DNA of 64,000 nt from Pedobacter sp. MR2016-24 (lineage in GTDB: Bacteria > Bacteroidota > Bacteroidia > Sphingobacteriales > Sphingobacteriaceae): assembly GCF_026239655.1 (NCBI RefSeq), contig NZ_JAPIVO010000005.1:434001-498000 (forward strand), read 5' to 3'. A program made the translations under genes and the position numbers. Below are positions 18,117 through 26,255 of this stretch, piece after piece. Every line of letters starts with the position of its first letter. The stretch's first letter is position 1. The notes beneath the pieces are model-generated. The model did no database searches. It saw only the letters and a list, made by a program, of their open reading frames with translations, and had not been told where the DNA came from.

Positions 18117-18134
18117 GCTTTAAATGATCATATC

Positions 18135-19736
18135 ATGAAATCAAAAATAATATATCTGCTCATTGCAGCCTTTGGATGTGCAAGTGCGATCAGCTCCTGC
18201 ACCAAACTGGACGAAGAAGTGTATTCTGAAGTCCTGCCAGCTAAGTTTACGCCGACAGAGAAAGACCTGCCGACGATCATCGCACCTACATATGCTTCGC
18301 TCAGAACAGTAATGTGTGGCTGGCAGGGCTATTTTGACCTCCAGGAAGAGGCGGCCGACTGTATCATTACCCCTGTTCGTCCGAATGGATGGGATGATGC
18401 CGGGACCTACCGCCGGATGCACCAGCACACCTGGACTACCCAGGAATGGCAGCCTTATAATACCTGGCAAAACGCTTTTGCCACTATTACCAAAGCCAAT
18501 ACCATTCTTTCACAGATCGATGCGGGTACACTTAGCCTGGGGGAAATCAAGCCTAAAGTCATTGCAGAACTTCGCGCCGTGCGGGCTTTTGGCTATTACC
18601 TGTTGCTGGATAACCACGGAAATGTACCAATCATCACGAAGATCGACCCGAATGATACCTCCCTGCCCAAGCAAAATACCCGGGCAGAAGTGTATGCCTT
18701 TGTAGTGAAGGAACTCAATGAGGTAGTAAATGAGCTTAGTGAAGATGCCAAAAGCACCTATGGCCGTTTGAACAAATGGGGTGTGAAAGCTTTGCTGGCT
18801 AAAATATACCTCAATTCAGGCGTGTATGTAGGTCAGGCTGAGTACGAAAAATGTATCCAGGAATGCAATGACATTATCGCCAGCCAGAAATACCGTCTCG
18901 ACGTCAATTACTCCGACGTATTTACTTATACCAACCAGAACTCCTCAGAGATCATCTTCGCTATCCCTTACGATCAGATTTATGGTAAAGGCAACCAGAT
19001 TCACCTGAAAACACTGGATCCGCTGAGTCAGTCAGTTTACCAGATGACTGCGCAGCCATGGGGCGGAAATTGTGCTGTTCCCCAGTTCATTAATACCTAT
19101 GACGCAGAAGACAGCAGACTGAAAGATTCCTGGATCCAGGGACCACAAACCAATCCTTCAACCGGCCAGGTCATGATCACTTATGTGAATTCAGTACCAG
19201 GGATGGGCGGATTAGATGGTATTGTTGCACCCAGTAATGCAGGTTTCAGGATCGGTAAATATGTGATCAAACAAAACGCTACTGGCGATATGGATAACGA
19301 TTTCCCCTTCCTCCGTTATGGCGATGTGCTGATGATGAAAGCTGAGTCACTACTCAGGACAGGCGATGCAGGTGGTGCAGCTACTTTAGTCACCGAGGTG
19401 AGACAACGCGCCTTCAGAAACAATCCTGCAAAAGCTACCGTAACTGGTGCAGATTTGACGAAAGGAAGCACTTATCAGTATGGAATTCAGGCACCTGATG
19501 GTAAAGTATCCACAGTAAACGGAGGTGCAGATATCCAGTTTGGCCGCTTCCTCGATGAACTGGGCTGGGAATTTGCCGCAGAAGCCCACCGCCGTCAGGA
19601 CCTGATCCGCTTTGGGGTATATTCAACCAAACAATGGTTTAACCATTCACCCAAAGATCCGACCCGCAGTTTATTTCCCATTCCGCAGGACGAGATTGCG
19701 AAGAACGGGAACCTGAAACAGAATCCGGGTTATTAA
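18135..19736 (+). CDS. SusD/RagB family nutrient-binding lipoprotein
   Basis: The 533-residue protein has a lipoprotein signal with Cys near residue 22 (SAISSCTK), an alpha-helical TPR-like SusD core and the usual C-terminal ending, in which RSLFPIPQDEIAKNGNLKQN is diagnostic. It caps the SusC barrel on the cell surface and binds the incoming nutrient. It follows the SusC gene by 18 bases and is ended by a hairpin terminator. The family is certain; the ligand is unknown. Confidence 0.96.
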   Translation: MKSKIIYLLIAAFGCASAISSCTKLDEEVYSEVLPAKFTPTEKDLPTIIAPTYASLRTVMCGWQGYFDLQEEAADCIITPVRPNGWDDAGTYRRMHQHTWTTQEWQPYNTWQNAFATITKANTILSQIDAGTLSLGEIKPKVIAELRAVRAFGYYLLLDNHGNVPIITKIDPNDTSLPKQNTRAEVYAFVVKELNEVVNELSEDAKSTYGRLNKWGVKALLAKIYLNSGVYVGQAEYEKCIQECNDIIASQKYRLDVNYSDVFTYTNQNSSEIIFAIPYDQIYGKGNQIHLKTLDPLSQSVYQMTAQPWGGNCAVPQFINTYDAEDSRLKDSWIQGPQTNPSTGQVMITYVNSVPGMGGLDGIVAPSNAGFRIGKYVIKQNATGDMDNDFPFLRYGDVLMMKAESLLRTGDAGGAATLVTEVRQRAFRNNPAKATVTGADLTKGSTYQYGIQAPDGKVSTVNGGADIQFGRFLDELGWEFAAEAHRRQDLIRFGVYSTKQWFNHSPKDPTRSLFPIPQDEIAKNGNLKQNPGY

Positions 19737-19749
19737 TACAAAAACTACA

Positions 19750-19782
19750 GGTCAGCACATCAATATGCTGGCCTTTAGTTTT
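19750..19782 (+). terminator. Rho-independent-type terminator of the SusC/SusD operon
   Basis: GGTCAGCA (19750-19757) pairs with TGCTGGCC (19766-19773), including one G-T wobble, with an 8-base loop and the T-rich tail TTTAGTTTT. It starts 14 bases after the SusD stop and fits a terminator of the rightward operon. Confidence 0.8.
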
Positions 19783-19855
19783 ACCGCAGATAAAGATTCA
19801 TAGTTAACGCTCAATTGGTTTCAAACCTCACTACTGAATTCTTCGGAGCTATTCT

Positions 19856-21025
19856 TTATTCAGGTGGACCTTTATCACTTTTCATGTACTTAGCTAGTGC
19901 CTCCTCCAGCTGCCCAGCTCTTAAGTCTCTCGCAATAATTACCCCCTGCGGATCGAGCAGATAATTTGCAGGTATAAGCTGGATACCATAAGTCTCCTGA
20001 GCCAAATTATCAAAATCACTTAGTTGAGGCCACAGCGATACATGATCCTCTTTTATAGCCTGTAACCATTTATCCTTCGATGCCTTCTTATCCAAGGTGA
20101 TACTCAACACCTGAAAACCGAAATCTTTAAATCTGCTGTAAGCTTTGAGTAGTGCAGGATTTTCCTGTCTGCAAGGCATACACCAGCTAGCCCAGAAATC
20201 AACCAACACATACTTTCCTTTGAAACTACTGATATTAAACATTTTACCAGCTGTATCTGGTAAGGATATATCCTCAAACCTTTTACCCGGCTCCATTTGC
20301 GTACCGAGGTTTAATTTCTGATATAAAGTTACCGCAGAGGGCATTTTTTTAAGATCAGCATGAAGCTGGTTAAACAGGTCCCTTATTTTTTTCGTTTGAG
20401 ATTTTATCCGCTGATTTACGTATGGCCGGTTGGCGTACATACACAATGCATACAGACCTATCGCTGAAGATAAATTGGCAGTGAAATATTTTCTATATAT
20501 ATTTTCATCTATCTCAAGATCTATAGAGTCACGCAATTCATCGAGCCTTTGTTCCACATCAGCTATTTTTTTATTTTCATAGCTTACCGTCTTCACCAGA
20601 CTATCCAGCCGCTCTCGCTGGCTACTCACCTTTTGTTCTATGTCTTCAACTTTTGCCACAAAGTCACTATGATTTTTACTGATGAGTATCGGTTTGAATT
20701 CCTGATCTATGCTTATGCTATATTTTGTTTGTACAGCCCAAAATGTTAAAGAGGTAACTTTCCCTCCAAGCCAGTAAAAAGCCATATTAAATAACTCCGG
20801 TTCTGAGAATGAAGATTGATAGCTGAAAATTTTGCCTTTTAGAATACAAGTATCAATTTTAGCATCGGTAATTCCAAGGTTAGTTTTTTCGATAAGGATT
20901 TGCGTTGGTAATTCTTTTAAATGGCTTACATCAATAGTTAAGCTGACGTTATCATATTTCTTTGACTGGGCCGATAGACGAAAAAAGCTAGTGAACAGCA
21001 CAGCTATGAGTAATAATCTTTTCAT
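19856..21025 (-). CDS. DUF4369 / TlpA-like thioredoxin-fold thiol-disulfide protein
   Basis: The 389-residue protein has a signal peptide (FFRLSAQ), a DUF4369-like beta domain (about 25-110), a long coiled coil (about 120-170, rich in K, E and Q) and a C-terminal TlpA/AhpC-TSA domain. The redox motif WASWCMPCRQE puts the CxxC at about residues 281-284. It would act in the periplasm, tethered or soluble, on disulfides. It is the last gene of a leftward run of genes coding for a double-glycine peptide, 3 bases after a second DUF4369 protein. A role in reducing or shuffling the peptide's disulfides is plausible but inferred. Confidence 0.86.
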   Translation of the reverse strand: MKRLLLIAVLFTSFFRLSAQSKKYDNVSLTIDVSHLKELPTQILIEKTNLGITDAKIDTCILKGKIFSYQSSFSEPELFNMAFYWLGGKVTSLTFWAVQTKYSISIDQEFKPILISKNHSDFVAKVEDIEQKVSSQRERLDSLVKTVSYENKKIADVEQRLDELRDSIDLEIDENIYRKYFTANLSSAIGLYALCMYANRPYVNQRIKSQTKKIRDLFNQLHADLKKMPSAVTLYQKLNLGTQMEPGKRFEDISLPDTAGKMFNISSFKGKYVLVDFWASWCMPCRQENPALLKAYSRFKDFGFQVLSITLDKKASKDKWLQAIKEDHVSLWPQLSDFDNLAQETYGIQLIPANYLLDPQGVIIARDLRAGQLEEALAKYMKSDKGPPE

Positions 21026-21028
21026 GAC

Positions 21029-21718
21029 TTATAGATCACCCTGTAAAATCATACGCTTTAACTCTTGTCCTTTTTTACTATTCCTTAACCTCTCTGATAA
21101 TAAGTTGTATAGTTCTGTAGGAGAACCCCAAACTCCATTCAACCTGTCTCTTTTGATTTTTGGAAGAGGCTCAGTGATCGAAATCACTGCATCAAAACTT
21201 ATCGGTGAATCTGGATATTTCTTCACAAACTCCAGCATTTTTCTGTTCTTAAGCTTAAATGCTTCACTACATTCGTCCAGTTGCCGAGTTAAAAATCCTC
21301 CTCCGACTACTATAGCACTATCTAGGTTATCTGGACTATCTGAATCTAGCTGTACATCTTCCAAGATGATTCCCCTAAAATCGTTTTCTCGGCCTACAAG
21401 CCAAATCAACTGTCTGAATTTCGATTCCAACTCATCCTTGGAAATATTACCACGTTCACTAACAAAGACACAAGCATGCTGATAATCTTTTCCTTTAAGA
21501 TCAAATGTTCCATTAAACAAAAATTTACCATTCAAAATTTGAGATTTTATAAATATTTCCGGACTAGAAATAGGGATTCGCTGCGAAAGTGTAGATAAAT
21601 AGGCAAATTTCGCTTGTTTTACATCCTTAAGAGTTCCGCTTACAGTAAATGTAGTAAGTTGTGAAAACATCGATAAAGGATAACAAAATATGATTATTAA
21701 TACATATAGATATTTCAT
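21029..21718 (-). CDS. DUF4369-like exported protein without thioredoxin domain
   Basis: The 229-residue protein starts with a signal peptide (YPLSMFSQ) and a DUF4369-like beta domain where TFTVSGTLKDVKQAKFAYLS is recognisable. The C-terminal 110 residues are helical (ECSEAFKLKNRKMLEFVKKY) and resemble the linker of TlpA-type proteins, but the thioredoxin domain is missing. The gene stops 3 bases before the TlpA gene, so the pair may be one functional unit. Immunity against, or handling of, the peptide coded just upstream is possible. The function is not known. Confidence 0.72.
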   Translation of the reverse strand: MKYLYVLIIIFCYPLSMFSQLTTFTVSGTLKDVKQAKFAYLSTLSQRIPISSPEIFIKSQILNGKFLFNGTFDLKGKDYQHACVFVSERGNISKDELESKFRQLIWLVGRENDFRGIILEDVQLDSDSPDNLDSAIVVGGGFLTRQLDECSEAFKLKNRKMLEFVKKYPDSPISFDAVISITEPLPKIKRDRLNGVWGSPTELYNLLSERLRNSKKGQELKRMILQGDL

Positions 21719-21771
21719 ATCTGACTTTTATAATTAATATAAGAGGGGTAATCCCCCCTTATATAAGATTA

Positions 21772-21963
21772 TTATTTGTAGCATATATCTGAGCAATACT
21801 GCAAATCATGTACAGTAATACAGCAGTGATAGCATACCGTTGCAGGTTTAGTTGCCCAGCTATCACACACACCACCATAGCCACCGAGAATTTTTTTCAT
21901 CTGATCTCTTTTTAAGACCTCTCCTATTGTATTAACAGGAGTTTTCAATTTTAATTTTTCCAT
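21772..21963 (-). CDS. Double-glycine leader peptide precursor, six-cysteine core (candidate RiPP/bacteriocin)
   Basis: This 63-residue peptide has a lysine- and leucine-rich leader of 28 residues ending in KRDQMKKILGG, the hallmark of Bacteroidota natural-product precursors with a Gly-Gly leader. The 35-residue core has cysteines at core positions 5, 16, 19, 20, 29 and 33 (C-x10-C-x2-CC-x8-C-x3-C), enough for three disulfides, and is rich in Thr, Tyr and His. The C39 peptidase of the ABC exporter in this cluster is expected to cut after GG. It lies between the VKOR-fusion gene and the DUF4369 genes. The final modification state and activity are unknown. Confidence 0.85.
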   Translation of the reverse strand: MEKLKLKTPVNTIGEVLKRDQMKKILGGYGGVCDSWATKPATVCYHCCITVHDLQYCSDICYK

Positions 21964-21992
21964 AATTTTGGATATTAATTGTGATTAAATTC

Positions 21993-22015
21993 GTAATCCT
22001 ACCACGCCGGATTAC
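21993..22015 (-). promoter_or_regulatory. Perfect hairpin upstream of the precursor gene
   Basis: GTAATCC (21993-21999) and GGATTAC (22009-22015) form a perfect 7-bp stem with a 9-base loop, 30 bases before the precursor ATG and about 60 bases after the stop of the VKOR-fusion gene. There is no T run, so it is less likely a terminator than a processing site, mRNA stabiliser or operator that sets precursor expression apart from the enzymes. Confidence 0.45.
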
Positions 22016-22076
22016 GTGAGGCGTATTATCTTAATATTATTCTATCTATTTTTTTAAATTAAATGCAGTCCATCGC

Positions 22077-23663
22077 CTAGGTCAATATTAAATATTTTAC
22101 ATCTTCTAATTTGTAGGGACTGACTAATTCGTATCCGTCAATCAAAATCGTTGGGGTATAGGCGATCGAAGCTCTATCCATCCATTCCTTCTGATATTTC
22201 ATGGTAATATTTATTTCATTATTAAAGGTTACGGGATAGTTATCAGACAAAAAGACATACCTTTTACTTTTTCTATTATACCAGTCATTTAATGCTTTCA
22301 TTACTATTTCATTGCCGTGATGTGCTTGTAATGCATTCATATGCTTAGCAAACATAGTTCCTTCATCATCATCGCCTGATATAACAAATAAGAGTTTTAC
22401 TTGAATGTCATTTCTTTCATTTATCCACTTGTCAATAAACTGATGAGTTATCCTACACGGATCACAAAATGGATTACTAATTACGGTAATAACGGTTTCC
22501 GCTTCAGGATTCCCTAATATGATCGGCCTTATATTATCTACAGTGGAATATTTTTTTTGTGCCATCATAAATTGACTAAACAACTCTTTATTGTATTTAA
22601 ATTTTTTGAGTTGTTCTTTTAAGGGTTCAACTTGAAATGCATTAATAAAGTAAGGCTTTATAAATATCCAGGCAGCAATGGGCAGGAGAATACAAACTAT
22701 GATAGGTAACAGTTCGAATGTGAATGGGAAAGAGTATTTAAAGAAAATATTTCCAAAATAAAATATTGAAGCTTCTAACCAAAGAACGACCTGGACAAGA
22801 CAGCATGCTGTACACCAATTTTTAACTTTTAATTGATATGCTATTGAATAAATTGTGTACGGTAAACACAAAATAGTATACCAATTCATTAGCTCTAAAC
22901 TTGACGGGATAACAAGTAGAAGTAACAGAGAAGATGAAAAATAAAACAATCCAACTTCACTCCAAGTTAACCAATTAGTCAATTTTGCAGCTTTAGATTT
23001 TAATATCTTATCGCAATCGCTTTTATTTCCCAGACGGCACAATTTATTAATAAACGTGTTATTGGAATTTAAGCTATGCATTGAAAGAAATCCACTTAAT
23101 ATAAGCCCAAAAATTTTCACTATAATCAAAAACAGAAATGCTTGAGTTGTATGCAGCAAGTTTAATCGAAGTATAATTATCAATATTAAAACACATGGGA
23201 GAAAAAATGGACTAATATTGATTATAAAACCTTTAATTAAAGACTGCGTATAGTTTACTTCTCTACTAAATTCTCCCTTCTCAGCAAATAATATCACCCC
23301 ATCCCACATTTTAAGGAAATCATCAATTTTTAATGAACCATTTCTTTCTATTTCATTACTGAATGATATATAGCCATTAGAAATCGCATCAACAACTATA
23401 TATTTTCCTCCACTAACATTCAAATGTGCTATAAAAGGAAAAGTCAAACTTTCGATCTTTTTTAAGTCTTTTTCAACGAGAAATGCCCCATTTGGAATTT
23501 TCCAAGAAGTCAAGCAATCGCTCATTGCAAGCATATTTGGGTATTCTGGGTGATCAATCAAATCTTTTTTAATAGTAAAAGAACTGACCTGTATTCTTAA
23601 TTTTTTCATCAATAATAAAATAACACTTACAGCATTAGGTAATGGTCGAGAAACAGTTATCAT
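22077..23663 (-). CDS. C39-like / VKOR / DsbA-like fusion protein, disulfide-forming
   Basis: The 528-residue membrane protein joins three parts. Residues 1-125 resemble a peptidase C39 domain that lacks the catalytic Cys (HPEYPNMLAMSDCLTSWK, FIAHLNVSGGKYIVVD). Next come several membrane helices of a vitamin K epoxide reductase domain, with the loop cysteines in CRLGNKSDC and the active CTAC at about 284-287. Finally a thioredoxin-fold domain carries CDPC near residue 399. VKOR-DsbA fusions oxidise thiols to disulfides in the periplasm using quinone. The gene precedes the cysteine-rich precursor and probably oxidises it. The start at 23663 is supported by the C39-like NAVSVILLL segment at the N-terminus. 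Confidence 0.88.
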   Translation of the reverse strand: MITVSRPLPNAVSVILLLMKKLRIQVSSFTIKKDLIDHPEYPNMLAMSDCLTSWKIPNGAFLVEKDLKKIESLTFPFIAHLNVSGGKYIVVDAISNGYISFSNEIERNGSLKIDDFLKMWDGVILFAEKGEFSREVNYTQSLIKGFIINISPFFLPCVLILIIILRLNLLHTTQAFLFLIIVKIFGLILSGFLSMHSLNSNNTFINKLCRLGNKSDCDKILKSKAAKLTNWLTWSEVGLFYFSSSLLLLLVIPSSLELMNWYTILCLPYTIYSIAYQLKVKNWCTACCLVQVVLWLEASIFYFGNIFFKYSFPFTFELLPIIVCILLPIAAWIFIKPYFINAFQVEPLKEQLKKFKYNKELFSQFMMAQKKYSTVDNIRPIILGNPEAETVITVISNPFCDPCRITHQFIDKWINERNDIQVKLLFVISGDDDEGTMFAKHMNALQAHHGNEIVMKALNDWYNRKSKRYVFLSDNYPVTFNNEINITMKYQKEWMDRASIAYTPTILIDGYELVSPYKLEDVKYLILT

Positions 23664-23752
23664 AGCATTAGCTTAAGTAATTTAGAGAACACGAATTTTA
23701 ATTTAGATATAATAATAACACAATTTTATTATTTTATGAAATATTATATAGC

Positions 23753-23783
23753 TTTATATTACCACAAAATAGTAATATATTAA
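23753..23783 (-). promoter_or_regulatory. AT-rich element shared with the region upstream of the DUF6734 gene
   Basis: The stretch containing TATATTACC-aCAAAATAGTA, about 90 bases upstream of the VKOR-fusion start, closely resembles the one at 30017-30047 upstream of the first gene of the cluster, in the same orientation. A second similarity (TTATGAA followed by an AT run) lies just to its left in both places. It is probably a promoter or operator that lets the VKOR-precursor part be transcribed separately. Confidence 0.45.
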
Positions 23784-23812
23784 TCTAAAATATATTACTA
23801 TAATAAAATAAA

Positions 23813-24913
23813 TCACGGACCTGAAGTATAAATTTTCTTGAAAGCGGCAAGTGACTGGGCTACAACTTGATCCATGTTATAATATTTATATGTTGCAAGC
23901 CTTCCAACAAAATAAACATCCTTTTCTTTCGATGCCATAGCTTTGTATTTGTTGTAGAGAATAGTATTAGCAGGTGTTGGTATTGGATAGTAGGGATCAC
24001 CTTCTGCAACAGGGAATTCATAAACAATTGAACTCTTTAAGTGCTTTTGACCTGTAAGATGCTTGAATTCAGTAATTCGAGTATAGGCGTTTTCATTTGG
24101 ATAATTTATCGAACCAGTTTCCTGAAATTTTTCTGCATCAACGGTATCAAACTTAAATTCCAAAGATCGATATGGAAGCTTACCTAAAGAATAGTCAAAA
24201 TATTGGTCTATAGGACCAGTGTAGATAATCTTTTGATAGTCAAGATTATTAATAACCTCCTTATAATTGGTATTAAGCATGAGATGGATATTATTATTAT
24301 CCAGCATATTCTCAAACATCTTTGTATAACCTAGCGCTGGCATACATTGGTAAACATCCGTAAAGTACCTATCGTCTTTGTTCACACGCGTTGGAATTCT
24401 GGCGGTTACCGATGCACAAAGCTCGGAAGGATCAAGGCCCCACTGTTTTGCTGTGTAATTTTTAAAAAAAGCTTCATATAGTTCCCTTCCAACACTACTC
24501 AGGACAACATCTTCCGCCGTAATTACATTGGTGCGTTCTTCAGACTTTGAAGCTAAGAATGCCGCAACCTCTCCGCTACTCAACTCAATATTGTAGAATT
24601 TGTTGACAGTCGTAAGGTTTATTGGGATGGGATACAATTGACCTTGTATACTAGAAAGAACTTTGTGCTCATAATTTCTCCACTGAGTAAATCGAGAAAG
24701 ATAATCGAAAACTTTCTTTTCATTTGTATGAAAAATATGTGGCCCATATTTGTGAACAAGAATGCCATCATCATTTACATAATCGAAAGCATTACCACCT
24801 ATATGCCCCCTTTTGTCAATGATTAATATTTTCATATTAGCTTCATTGGCTAGTCTTTCAGCCATAACACTGCCAGCAAATCCAGCACCCACAATCAGAT
24901 AATCATATTTCAT
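23813..24913 (-). CDS. glf: UDP-galactopyranose mutase
   Basis: The 366-residue flavoprotein begins with the FAD-binding DYLIVGAGFAGSVMAERLA and has the family segments GGNAFDYVNDDGILVHKYGPH, TAKQWGLDPSELCASVTARIP and, near the end, FVGRLATYKYYNMDQVVAQS. It converts UDP-galactopyranose to UDP-galactofuranose. It lies 33 bases downstream of the HlyD gene in a leftward run of exporter genes for a double-glycine peptide. No other polysaccharide genes are near, so supply of galactofuranose for modifying that peptide or a nearby cell-surface glycan is a reasonable inference. Confidence 0.95.
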   Translation of the reverse strand: MKYDYLIVGAGFAGSVMAERLANEANMKILIIDKRGHIGGNAFDYVNDDGILVHKYGPHIFHTNEKKVFDYLSRFTQWRNYEHKVLSSIQGQLYPIPINLTTVNKFYNIELSSGEVAAFLASKSEERTNVITAEDVVLSSVGRELYEAFFKNYTAKQWGLDPSELCASVTARIPTRVNKDDRYFTDVYQCMPALGYTKMFENMLDNNNIHLMLNTNYKEVINNLDYQKIIYTGPIDQYFDYSLGKLPYRSLEFKFDTVDAEKFQETGSINYPNENAYTRITEFKHLTGQKHLKSSIVYEFPVAEGDPYYPIPTPANTILYNKYKAMASKEKDVYFVGRLATYKYYNMDQVVAQSLAAFKKIYTSGP

Positions 24914-24946
24914 CAGCTTTAAATTAAATTGAGTATTTTAAGATTT

Positions 24947-26254
24947 CTAGTATTTATTATCTAAAACTTTTAAAAAATTTCTACTAACACGCTGGAGAAT
25001 AGTAGCATCCTGCGTAATAATGTCAACATCCGCCTGCATACCATTTTTTAAGATTATGTCATGTCCATCATTTTTCTTTTCAAATTCTTCAAAAGTTATT
25101 TTAGCTATGAAAATACTGTCCTTAAATGCTACGTCAGAAATATAATTTACCCTTCCCTCAATCATACCATATTGCTCATAAGGAAAACTTCTCATTTTAA
25201 CAAGCGTACGTTGACCCACTCGAACTTTGCCCATACTATATTGGGGAATTTGTAATTCACCAAAAAAATCTGTGTTATCAGGATTAATTACAAAGATCTC
25301 TTGTCCTAAATTAACAGTTTGGTTTTCCTGAACGATACCAGCATAGCTGACCCTTCCGTCAATCGGTGCAGATATAATATATTTATTTATCCATGAATCC
25401 GTTTCAGTTATCATATTGTCAAGTGATTGCGCAAATTTTGCCTTCTCATCTGCTATTGTATGATTTAGGTCTAGGATTTCTTTTTGTTTAGCTAAATAAG
25501 TACTATTATTATTCAGCAGCTCAGTATCATTTTGTTGGAGTGGATATTTCCCTGAAAGGTATTTGTTTTCCTGTTGCTTGTACTCACTTAAAGACACGAC
25601 TCCTTTTTTATACAATTTCTTATATGAGTCAAATTCCCTCTCGATATTCCGATACTCCTGCTCTTTTATTCTCTTTTGAAGAATAATTTGATTTCGCAGA
25701 AGCTGTACTTCCGCTAGATCTCTTTGGAGGAATTTTTTCTTACTTATATAGTATCCACCAGATTTGGTTGAAACATATTGAAGATATTGTTGATAAAAGT
25801 TTTGATACGCTCCCTGCAACTCACCTAATTTCCAATTTTTTAAGGATAAATTCTTTGGCACTTCCCCTCTATTTAAAATTTCACTAACTCTCATCAGTTC
25901 TTCGTTCATTACTAAAACATCTTCGTGATTTGCTGTACTTTCAATAAATGCTAACAAACTTTTACGCTTTACTAAAGCACCCTCCTTTACCAATAATGAG
26001 ACTATTTTCCCATTTTGTTTAACATAAATTGGCTTAGGCGCGTTAAGTGAATTTATTTTCATTTCGGTTTTAACTATATCTGGATATTTTATAAATGCCG
26101 ATGAGATGACAATCAAGACCATTAAAGTAAATAATAGTAATGTTCCCCATTGTAGAATCCAAGATGGCACAGCAGTAATTATATCTTGAATTTCATCACT
26201 ATTTAGATCACCATTTTCCAACAAAAATTCGCTTTTTGATATATCATCTTCCAT
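24947..26254 (-). CDS. HlyD family membrane-fusion protein, peptide exporter adaptor
   Basis: The 435-residue adaptor has a short cytoplasmic N-terminus, one membrane helix (about 36-58), a lipoyl-like half (KQNGKIVSLLVKEGALVKR), a long coiled coil (about 125-280) and a second lipoyl/beta-barrel half (APIDGRVSYAGIVQENQTV, then VGQRTLVKMRSFPYEQYG). It links the inner-membrane ABC exporter to the outer membrane. It starts 1 base after the ABC transporter's stop, so the two are translated together. No TolC-type outer-membrane gene is in the cluster. Confidence 0.92.
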   Translation of the reverse strand: MEDDISKSEFLLENGDLNSDEIQDIITAVPSWILQWGTLLLFTLMVLIVISSAFIKYPDIVKTEMKINSLNAPKPIYVKQNGKIVSLLVKEGALVKRKSLLAFIESTANHEDVLVMNEELMRVSEILNRGEVPKNLSLKNWKLGELQGAYQNFYQQYLQYVSTKSGGYYISKKKFLQRDLAEVQLLRNQIILQKRIKEQEYRNIEREFDSYKKLYKKGVVSLSEYKQQENKYLSGKYPLQQNDTELLNNNSTYLAKQKEILDLNHTIADEKAKFAQSLDNMITETDSWINKYIISAPIDGRVSYAGIVQENQTVNLGQEIFVINPDNTDFFGELQIPQYSMGKVRVGQRTLVKMRSFPYEQYGMIEGRVNYISDVAFKDSIFIAKITFEEFEKKNDGHDIILKNGMQADVDIITQDATILQRVSRNFLKVLDNKY

Positions 26255-26255
26255 A

